From Laetiporus sulphureus 93-53 (lineage: Eukaryota > Basidiomycota > Agaricomycetes > Polyporales > Laetiporaceae), in contig NW_024468560.1 of NCBI RefSeq assembly GCF_001632365.1, forward strand, positions 45,413 to 64,968: a DNA stretch of 19,556 nucleotides, given 5' to 3'. Positions 9,111-15,115 of this stretch are shown piece by piece (position 1 is the first letter of the stretch; the number at the start of each line of letters is the position of its first letter). The notes under the pieces were generated by a model that was given only the letters and a program-made list of their open reading frames with translations, was not told the DNA's origin and ran no database searches. The translations under genes were made by a program, and so were the position numbers.

Positions 9111-9873
9111 AGCTGCATCCAGTGTTTCATGCTTCCAAGCTTATAATGTTTCATCAAGACTCTATCCCTGGACACGTACCTCCCCCTAATCCTCCAATCA
9201 TCATAGATGGAGAAGAAGAGTGGGACGTGGAAGACATCCTGGATTCAAGAGTCAGGTACAACCAGACCCAGTATCTCGTTAAATGGTTAGACTACGACCA
9301 CAGCGATAATACTTGAGAACCCCTGGAAAACCTCACAAATGTCAAAGACAAAGTAGAGGAATTCCATAAGACACACCCAGATACTCCAAGAGCCAAGCCG
9401 TGCACATGCAAAGCACACAGAATCGCCTTATCTGACCACCCTGATGAATTCATGTTCTTTTTCCGCACTCATCCAAATGCCCGAGCACCTTACAAGGGAT
9501 CTTCAGAAGCTGTTGGATGGGATGTCAAGGCCGTACAAGACATAGACATTCCCCTGCACTCTAGAATGCTCGTTGGCACAGGACTTGCAGTAGACCCCCC
9601 AAAATGGACATACATTCGAGTAGGCCCCCGAAGTGGGCTAGCCCTCAAAGGAATCGATGTCGCAGCAGGGGTAATCGATCCAGATTACACAGGAGAAATC
9701 AAGGTGCTTCTCATTAACATGACCAGCACAACATTCGAGGTCAGGACAGGCGATCGTGTCGCACAACTCATATGCGAACGTTACGCTCCAGGAATCATTT
9801 CTGAGGCAGACAGTTCACTCGCAAATTGAACCATATGAGGTGCCAAAGGCTTTGGCTCATCGGGACGATGAAC
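9111..9873 (+). pseudogene. Element C: chromodomain and dUTPase tail
   Basis: Still in the integrase frame, a chromodomain at about 9219-9375 (EEWDVEDILDS, QYLVKWLDYDHSDNT) has its aromatic-cage Trp codon turned to TGA at 9314-9316; element A has TGG there. A dUTPase domain follows at about 9480-9868: motif 1 AVGWDVKA, motif 2 PRSGLA near 9628-9645, motif 3 GVIDPDYTGEI near 9668-9700, motif 4 GDRVAQLI, and motif 5 GAKGFGSSG near 9839-9865. TGA stops at 9827-9829 and 9836-9838 fall between motifs 4 and 5; the second replaces the Arg that opens motif 5 in element A. All five motifs are visible, so the enzyme was intact when the element was active. Confidence 0.88.
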
Positions 9874-9875
9874 CT

Positions 9876-9889
9876 TGAGAAGGGGGTGA
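9876..9889 (+). other. Polypurine tract of element C
   Basis: A purine-rich run with five consecutive G directly precedes the LTR, matching the position and composition of the tract in element A. It would prime plus-strand cDNA synthesis. Confidence 0.72.
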
Positions 9890-10544
9890 TGTCACAGTTT
9901 TTACCTGACAAGTCATTATAGGAACAAATGCTAATAGAAGCATATCATTTTTCATCATTTTGCATTGCACAATGAATCACGTGACCTAATGGGAGATAAG
10001 ATAAAGGCATCTAGTCACATGACCTCAGATCTCTCTCGGCATTGTCACGTAACACCGAGCTCCTCAGCATTGCATCATATTGTGCAATCGCCATGACGCC
10101 ATATTGCATGCTCTAAAGGAGCTCCGTCTCTGCAGATTATTATTAGGCAGCCAATCTGGATAATTGAGACAAGTAGTACGATTGTAGCACCGTCCAGTAG
10201 AATAGCGTGTGACTCACTTATGTAGTACTGTACAGTAGCTAGACAATCATGTATATAAGGATCAGTGAGACGAGGAGAGACCTCAGTCTTATTCTCCTTC
10301 ATCCACCACTACCATCACAGAGGGGTCTTACCAGACACTCTCAGTGTGCTATACATTCCATTTGCATCCTCACCTTTGTGATAGCGCCTCTCGCATCACT
10401 AGTAAGTCTTACTCTGTGACTAGCGACTAGGTCTCCTCAGTGGGCACGTTGACTTGCCACAGCTCATCGCTGTAGGCTCTTATCAGAGACCCTTAAGGGG
10501 ACTCTTGTTTGGTTGTCTATCTTTGTCATCAGCATGCCATGACA
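9890..10544 (+). repeat. 3' LTR of element C (about 655 bp)
   Basis: The repeat starts TGTCACAG after the polypurine tract, the same eight bases as LTR A. I place its end at ATGACA (10544), giving a TGTCA/TGACA terminal inverted repeat. TATATAAG lies at 10252-10259, with CCTCAG at 10281. A TCACGTGAC element at 9977-9985 is also present in LTR A at 1535-1543. The right end is less certain than the left because no second copy exists here. Confidence 0.72.
10252..10259 (+). promoter_or_regulatory. TATA box of LTR C
   Basis: TATATAAG with CCTCAG 29 bp downstream, matching the arrangement in LTR A. Confidence 0.62.
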
Positions 10545-10587
10545 CCCTTGCCGGACCAGACACATGGACCAAGGACAACACCAGATG

Positions 10588-11406
10588 TCACACCGGACAG
10601 ACCACATTCCAGGGATGACAGTATTGAAAGTCCCCCATGTTGAGGAACTCCAGCCGTGGCCAGCAAGTGTTTGGCGAATGCGATGGAAGACTGGAGATGA
10701 TCTTTTGCAGCCATAGCTTTCGAATATTTGGAAAAGCACGGACAAAGATGGACATGGGGAGGTTGCACATGGAAAGGGATAGGTAGAGTAGAGTGTGCCA
10801 CTGCATATGAAAGTGGTTGTGTAATGGGGAGACAGGTGTTTTATGCATAGTCAGTGATAGAAGATTCAAAGGGGGCATGTCGGTGAAGAGCAGAGGAAAA
10901 GGAGAATGCACACTGAAGGCCATCATAAAGGACAGCTCTAGAGTGTGCACCCACACCGATAATTTGGCCACCATCATCAGAGCGGCCCCACCTATATGAT
11001 GGACTTCCAGCTGTATCAAATTCAGAAGGGATGCAATTGCGTCGGCAATGTGAGGCTGTTGCCTCAGAATCCACTGGAAGTGACTGAATTGCAGACATCT
11101 TAGCATTACTGTGCAAGGATGCTCCAAGACGCCCAATATAGGAGCCAATATTGTCTCGTTGGCATCTTATAAAGCAGAAGACTCTATCTGCAGCTTGCGT
11201 ACATATATCAGCCGCTGGCTGGAACTCTGCAGCAAGGCCTTGCATAGAACATTGATCTGTCGAGGGCGTTTAAGGTTGATGACACGATACGCTGATGCGC
11301 GGCGAGAGCGGCTGACCGACAGAAGCATGAGAATGACCTCGATTTTGGCAATGTTAGGCCGGCAAGGCGACAAGCCGGTCCGTGCTATTGCCACCACGGG
11401 AGTCAT
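10588..11406 (-). pseudogene. F-box/LRR-like host protein, pseudogene fragment
   Basis: The minus strand carries one frame of 273 codons with a single stop, TAA at 11167-11169 (one C-to-T step from CAA). Before the stop, LLSVSRSRRASAYRVINLKR followed by RQINVLCKALLQSS resembles the end of an F-box and the following segment of basidiomycete F-box proteins. After the stop, leucine-rich segments (LLNLIQLEVHHIGG, PPLNLLSLTMHK, FPNIRKLWLQKI, WPRLEFLNMGDFQ) recur at roughly 25-30 residue steps, as in LRR tails. The N-terminal F-box core is poorly preserved and a stop sits just upstream of the ATG at 11406. The gene ends at a TGA at 10588, 44 bp from LTR C, so its 3' end may have been removed. If functional it would recruit substrates to an SCF ubiquitin ligase. 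The family call is tentative. Confidence 0.5.
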
Positions 11407-11664
11407 TCACCACGAGGCAGCGAAAATGAAGCATCGTGGGAAGGCTCAGCCATCCTGAAGCTACACTGATGCTTCTGAACGCAAGAAGGCTCGGTGGACT
11501 TAGCGGTAGCAACGGCATCAGGCAGTAGGCACCCAGAAGACTGGGGCAAAGGACTGCCATTATGGCAAAGATGCGGGAAGACTGCCCAGCCAAGTCAGCA
11601 TGGATGAAACGTGTTTTGATACATGTTAACGGTCTGGTCCGGTATCTCAAACAGGAACACAATT

Positions 11665-11979
11665 ATGTTGCAAGTTTCAGCTAATATCTTACTTGTTTCA
11701 GTCTTTCTTTTACCATACCTAGTTTAATCACCCAAGCAGGCAAACTCTCGGCGGTGGCCTGCTAGGGCGGTATATAAGCCTACCACATGTACATACCAAA
11801 ACAATCGAATTGGGAGGAGCTCGAGTCTCCTAGCCCACAGCCTACTTCTCAGCACTTCGTCGCTCAGCCAGCAGCTCTTTTCTATTGCCTTAGCTACAGT
11901 CACTAGGCGCATTCTCGCAGTTTCAGCTAAGTCCCAGCACCAATCACAGTGCACTTCATCATCATTACATCATCAGGCC
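11665..11979 (+). promoter_or_regulatory. TATA-containing promoter-like segment, possibly an LTR relic
   Basis: TATATAAG at 11771-11778 sits in a pyrimidine-rich, LTR-like context, and TGTTGC at 11665 with GCTACA near 11899 could be LTR ends. I find no 5-bp target duplication around those ends and no primer-binding site, so this is only a possible solo LTR. No gene is seen downstream on the plus strand; the segment runs into the hAT-type element. Confidence 0.25.
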
Positions 11980-11987
11980 CAGCCCAC
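11980..11987. repeat. Target-site duplication, left copy (CAGCCCAC)
   Basis: Eight bases identical to 12535-12542, directly outside the left terminal inverted repeat. This shows that the insertion was clean and fixes both element borders. Confidence 0.85.
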
Positions 11988-12007
11988 TAAGGCTCCAACA
12001 TTTCTAT

Positions 12008-12083
12008 CTATTTACTATGTTACATAGTTTTAACTGTTTACTATATCTGTTTATTTACAGTTGGGCCTGTACATAGTAAATAG
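12008..12083. repeat. Left subterminal hairpin of the hAT-type element
   Basis: CTATTTACTATGTTACA at 12008-12024 is the inverse of TGTACATAGTAAATAG at 12068-12083, apart from one inserted T. The CTATTTAC core also occurs in inverted orientation near the right end, so it may be a transposase-binding motif. Confidence 0.65.
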
Positions 12084-12490
12084 ATGTATATATATAGTAT
12101 AAATAGTTTTATGATATTATAGGGCTGTTGAGTGTATAATTGCTAGATTTGACAGCACAACGGTGAGCCAATTGAAAGTTATAGTGTTTAACAGAAGTCA
12201 CCACTGACAGTTTATCATCATGTAGGCTCATGAACATGAGTTTCTTGTCATTTCTTGTATGACATAAGATTTTCTGGTCATTCCTGGTGCAAGTGTTGAC
12301 ATCGAATGCTTGTTTTCTGCTCATTGTCATGTGCTTGCTGATGCACACAGGTCCTTAAAGGCCTCAACAATCACAGAGGCTGCTCACAGTTGAGTAAAAC
12401 TCCATCAAAAGATGGGACCAAAAAAACTATATAAACGTTATATAAACTGTTTATATGATATATAGATAACAATTTACTATATACTATTTA

Positions 12491-12511
12491 TTTACACCTC
12501 AGGAGTGTAAA
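12491..12511. repeat. Right subterminal hairpin of the hAT-type element
   Basis: TTTACAC at 12491-12497 and GTGTAAA at 12505-12511 form a perfect 7-bp stem with a 7-base loop. It lies beside an AAATAG-type repeat just inside the right terminal repeat. Confidence 0.6.
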
Positions 12512-12534
12512 TAGTATAAATAGTTGGAGCCTTA

Positions 12535-12542
12535 CAGCCCAC
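12535..12542. repeat. Target-site duplication, right copy (CAGCCCAC)
   Basis: Exact copy of 11980-11987 directly outside the right terminal inverted repeat. Confidence 0.85.
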
Positions 12543-12681
12543 CTAGCAACCGAAGATATTCCATCACACTTCCATGCTATGTCACTCAGTTACCCCTTTC
12601 AGCCCTACGTTCCCAGGACTCCTCAGAACCTGTCTGAGGCCTCGCTCTCATTGGCTTAGCCACCGGCGCTCTGACACCCTC

Positions 12682-12919
12682 CGATCAGAAATGCATATAC
12701 GATCAGGTCCGACCCGCCTTCTTGCGACAATATTGCATTTCCGATCAGCTCCGGGCCATTTCTAGCCTTAGACGGTGGGTTTCATCCCAAATATAGTAGT
12801 TGGCCCAAGGATCTTCGCACATCGGACTTAACTGAGCTTCCCCACCATCCTCCGATCAGCATCCCATATACGATCAGCTTCGCTCCACCTCGCTGTGATC
12901 AAAACACATTTGCGATCAA
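12682..12919 (+). repeat. Duplicated module with spaced CGATCAG motifs
   Basis: CGATCAG (last copy CGATCAA) occurs at 12682, 12700 and 12742, and again at 12853, 12871 and 12913. The internal spacings of 18 and 42 bp are the same in both sets, and the offset is 171 bp. Flanking words are also shared (CATATACGATCAG before the second motif, GTCCGAC after a later one). This is a diverged direct duplication of about 60-80 bp. No gene is evident around it. Confidence 0.65.
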
Positions 12920-13892
12920 GTCCGACGGTCCCACGCTTGGAGCCCCTTCCAAATACAGCCTTTCCTTCCCACACAACCCTAGTTCCTTTCCCAAGGCTCG
13001 ATATTGGCTGCCCACACCGTCATTTGCCGATCTTGCGATTGTTGGCCGCACCTGCACACTACCCCAGTCCATTACCAACCCATTACCCATCCCTATTGCC
13101 AGTAGCTTCAAGTCACTAAACCAGCTTGCAGCAAACCCTTGCCAAAGTCGTCCCCCGCATACACCCACACAGCGGACCCCGGATTAGTGTTGGAGTAGCA
13201 CGAGGCCAGGAGCTCCGCGGACGCATCAACGCCCTCCCATCGCAATGGGATGGATCCATTTGTTGACGAGGGAGAAGTCACATGCCTCTCTCGTTGAGAG
13301 AAAGGAGACAACTTCTGTAAGAATATCTTTGCTGGGAGCCCTCATCGACATCTAGCTATCGTGTCAGCAAAATTTGTTTCCATTATATGAATTGTGACCA
13401 ACCTCCTAGTTCTCCAAGACAAGGGACAATGAGGATGTGGACATTAACGAGTTCGAACGGGCGCCCCAACTTGGTAGCTCCACCACGATACGCGCTACGT
13501 GTGCCTTAGTCAGCATGCCTGCTCGCTCTCTCCAGTGAGCTCATCTGGTGTGTCCAAGCAGCAACGGAGAGTGAGCTGAACGGGAAGCCAACGAGGCAGA
13601 TGCGGATATAGGACTGACGAACGATGACTACTTCAGGCCAAGTGCGTTATCGACCTTCCACTCGAAAGCGATGCTCACGATGATCTTGTATAGGTTCTGC
13701 TCCAGAGCTGCTCCAGAGCGCCCGGTATCGACGAGATGCGGCAGTCGGCCATCGTACCTTGACGGTACCGCTTCCTCGCAGTTACTATGATTGCATGAAC
13801 TCGTCTTTATCATTGTTGGATCCAGTCCTGTATACTTGCACAGAAGACGCGTTCGCCGTTCTTGTTCAGAGTGTTAATTTATATTGATGCAT
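12920..13892. other. Stretch with no supportable gene
   Basis: Only short open frames occur on either strand. The longest minus-strand frames (12899-13168, 13108-13311, 13628-13813) overlap one another or lack a recognisable domain, and I could not join them with convincing splice sites. Composition is ordinary. It could hold a decayed host gene or unique intergenic DNA. Confidence 0.5.
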
Positions 13893-13912
13893 TATACACA
13901 TCTCTGTGTATA
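13893..13912. repeat. Perfect 8-bp palindrome with 4-base loop
   Basis: TATACACA, loop TCTC, TGTGTATA. It is a strong small hairpin in otherwise featureless sequence. It has no T-run typical of a bacterial terminator and no element boundary that I can tie to it. Confidence 0.5.
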
Positions 13913-14178
13913 CTGAATGTGGTGACTTAAGTTGGGGACAGTCCTGATATTTGTCTCAAGCTTCACATAGTGATAGAATACAACATGTTTCACGAAGAAG
14001 CATTAGTTCTGCACAATCTCACTTCTCACATGACCGCGCAGCCTTCATATGCTGGTGGCCATAGGCAGTCTTACATATAATTATTTGGGTGAGCAAGGTT
14101 CGGATGTAGCTGTTCTGACTGGAGCATGGACTCTCATAAGTTCGACGGTGGGATACTTGGATCAAGCTGTGTGTTTGA

Positions 14179-14216
14179 CACTTAGTGCCCGAAGGCTGCC
14201 CTACGGGCGCTAAGTG
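14179..14216. repeat. 12-bp inverted repeat CACTTAGTGCCC / GGGCGCTAAGTG
   Basis: The arms at 14179-14190 and 14205-14216 match in 11 of 12 positions, around a 14-base loop. The CACTTAGTG start is reminiscent of CACTA-type transposon ends and lies 682 bp upstream of the Tnp2-type transposase gene. Subterminal inverted copies are common in such elements. The partner terminus on the right is not in the window, so the assignment is only a possibility. Confidence 0.45.
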
Positions 14217-14248
14217 CGGTCTGTTCATACTTCACAGAGTGAACGAAC

Positions 14249-14787
14249 ATGAACCGTCTGATTCGTCTTCGGCAGCGGTTTCGTCGACAGTGGCTGTATC
14301 AAAAAGGAGCGAGGGCTGTACAAACAGCTTATTGGCAAGGCTATCTGACTTCGGCCTATGTTTCACTGCTCACCATACTGTTCACCCTGGCATTTGCGAA
14401 GTTCTCTTTACTCCTGTCACATTCATCGACATTGCTTGTATTACATGTAATATGTCTGTTTGACATTGTCACAATTGTGGGGGCATCAATGCGTGAGTTC
14501 ATGCCACCATTGTGACAGCCTATAAGTCATGACCTTACTCGGAGATAGTCCTTGCCTGCCTTCATGGCGATACCATATCTAAACTTGTGCCTCTAGTGCT
14601 CTCCAATGGATTATATACCTTAATTCTTGTTTTTCTTGGCATATTCATGTTCTTGAACACCTCGGATGCCTCGCCCTCACGGCTGCAAACCTTGACATTC
14701 ATCGGAGTATGTGCGATCGATGCTCTCACGATTTCCTCTGTGATGTCCTGTAAGCTCGCTATCTATGACCTGCATGCAATGCGCTGA
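14249..14787 (+). CDS. Small predicted four-helix membrane protein, one intron
   Basis: Two exons, 14249-14492 and 14549-14787, join across a 56-nt intron (GTGAGT donor, CTTAC branch-like site, TAG acceptor) to give 160 residues in one frame. I chose the ATG at 14249 as the first in this frame. The N-terminus is strongly basic (RLRQRFRRQ, residues 6-14). Four hydrophobic segments follow, at about 33-56, 60-86, 94-118 and 127-154. I do not recognise the family. It may be an N- or C-terminal part of a larger polytopic fungal protein. It ends 73 bp before the start of the ubiquitin-like/Tnp2 gene on the same strand. It could be a host gene or, if 14179 is a transposon end, a passenger gene. The intron start lies in the loop of a long imperfect hairpin (14467-14517). 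Confidence 0.5.
14493..14548 (+). other. Intron of the membrane-protein gene
   Basis: GTGAGT donor, CTTAC branch-like motif about 15 bases before the end, TAG acceptor, 56 nt. Removing it joins two hydrophobic frames in phase and removes the stop at 14513-14515. Confidence 0.65.
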
Positions 14788-14860
14788 ACCTCATACAGGT
14801 CTTGCATTCAGCAGGGACTGTGCACAGGGTGCGGAGCAAAGCACACCCCACTCTCCTTTT

Positions 14861-15115
14861 ATGATTGCCGTTATGGGAGTAGGAAAGAGATCAGTGCAAT
14901 TGGGTGACAACTATGAACAATTCTACATCATTAACACTTTCTAATTAACCAATAGTCATCAATGAACAAACCACGGTTGAACATGTCTTGCAAATGTTAG
15001 CATCACGACACCTGATAGCGAAGACCTTGTGCCTCCGTCCTATGCTGCTTTATGATGGTCACAGCCATGCGCCTCTCGAGACAAAGCTCAATCTCTACGA
15101 TGTTGGTGTACGTGA
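14861..15115 (+). other. Ubiquitin-like domain at the Tnp2 N-terminus (exons 1-2)
   Basis: Splicing out 14904-14955 joins MIAVMGVGKRSVQL to VINEQTTVEHVLQMLASR, giving a beta-hairpin and helix like ubiquitin. It continues with LYDGHSHAPLETKLNLYDVG, matching the turn and helix before the last strands, and then the strand IVHCRYRVLGG, which mirrors the ubiquitin LRLRGG end. The domain is 81 residues to the Gly-Gly, against 76 in ubiquitin. The nearby 15052-15357 open frame is an out-of-frame shadow. The end coordinate here is approximate. Confidence 0.72.

Larger units (their letters stand above)
4920..10544 (+). mobile_element. Ty3/gypsy chromovirus C with dUTPase, 5'-truncated
   Basis: This is a near-complete Ty3/gypsy internal region plus 3' LTR: gag, protease, RT, RNase H, integrase, chromodomain, dUTPase, polypurine tract, LTR. 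There is no 5' LTR: C-terminal gag sequence starts directly after the broken integrase of element B. It is related to element A in the tail and in the LTR ends (both TGTCAC), but the tails are clearly diverged, so they are separate families or subfamilies. At least five frame shifts (about 6065, 6890, 7470, 7645, 8850) and more than a dozen in-frame stops make it non-autonomous. Confidence 0.9.
11988..12534. mobile_element. Non-autonomous hAT-type element (547 bp)
   Basis: The ends are a perfect 12-bp inverted repeat, TAAGGCTCCAAC at 11988-11999 and GTTGGAGCCTTA at 12523-12534. They are flanked by a perfect 8-bp direct repeat, CAGCCCAC, at 11980-11987 and 12535-12542. An 8-bp target duplication and ends with A at position 2 and G at position 5 are the known signature of hAT transposons. 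The interior is AT-rich, has no transposase frame, and contains subterminal hairpins at both ends. It must have been moved by a transposase encoded elsewhere; no hAT transposase is in the window. Confidence 0.85.

Noticed and set aside
1..9870. Reading TGA as a sense codon (recoded genetic code) to explain the many in-frame TGA
   Set aside because: The Tnp2 gene in the same window has no internal TGA and ends with one, and the stops coincide with Arg or Trp codons that C-to-T or G-to-A decay would produce.
11111..11458. 115-codon plus-strand frame
   Set aside because: It is antisense to the F-box-like pseudogene and has no recognisable content.
11665..11899. Solo LTR with ends TGTTGC and GCTACA
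   Set aside because: No target duplication flanks it and the ends are imperfect inverse copies; kept only as a low-confidence promoter-like segment.
11988..12534. Tc1/mariner-type MITE with a TA duplication
   Set aside because: A TA border is possible, but extending outward shows a longer perfect inverted repeat and a perfect 8-bp duplication, which fits hAT much better.
12682..12919. CRISPR-like array from the repeated GATCAG words
   Set aside because: Repeats are only 7 bp, spacers are unequal, and the context is eukaryotic.
12899..13311. Two overlapping minus-strand frames with a possible host protein (segment VWVYAGDDFGKGL)
   Set aside because: No family recognised, no plausible splice joining, and the overlapping frames show no clear coding bias.
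13628..13813. Minus-strand frame with LVDTGRSG, which at first resembled a glycoside hydrolase family 6 active-site segment
   Set aside because: Only a few residues match, flanking sequence does not fit the family, and no exons could be joined to it.
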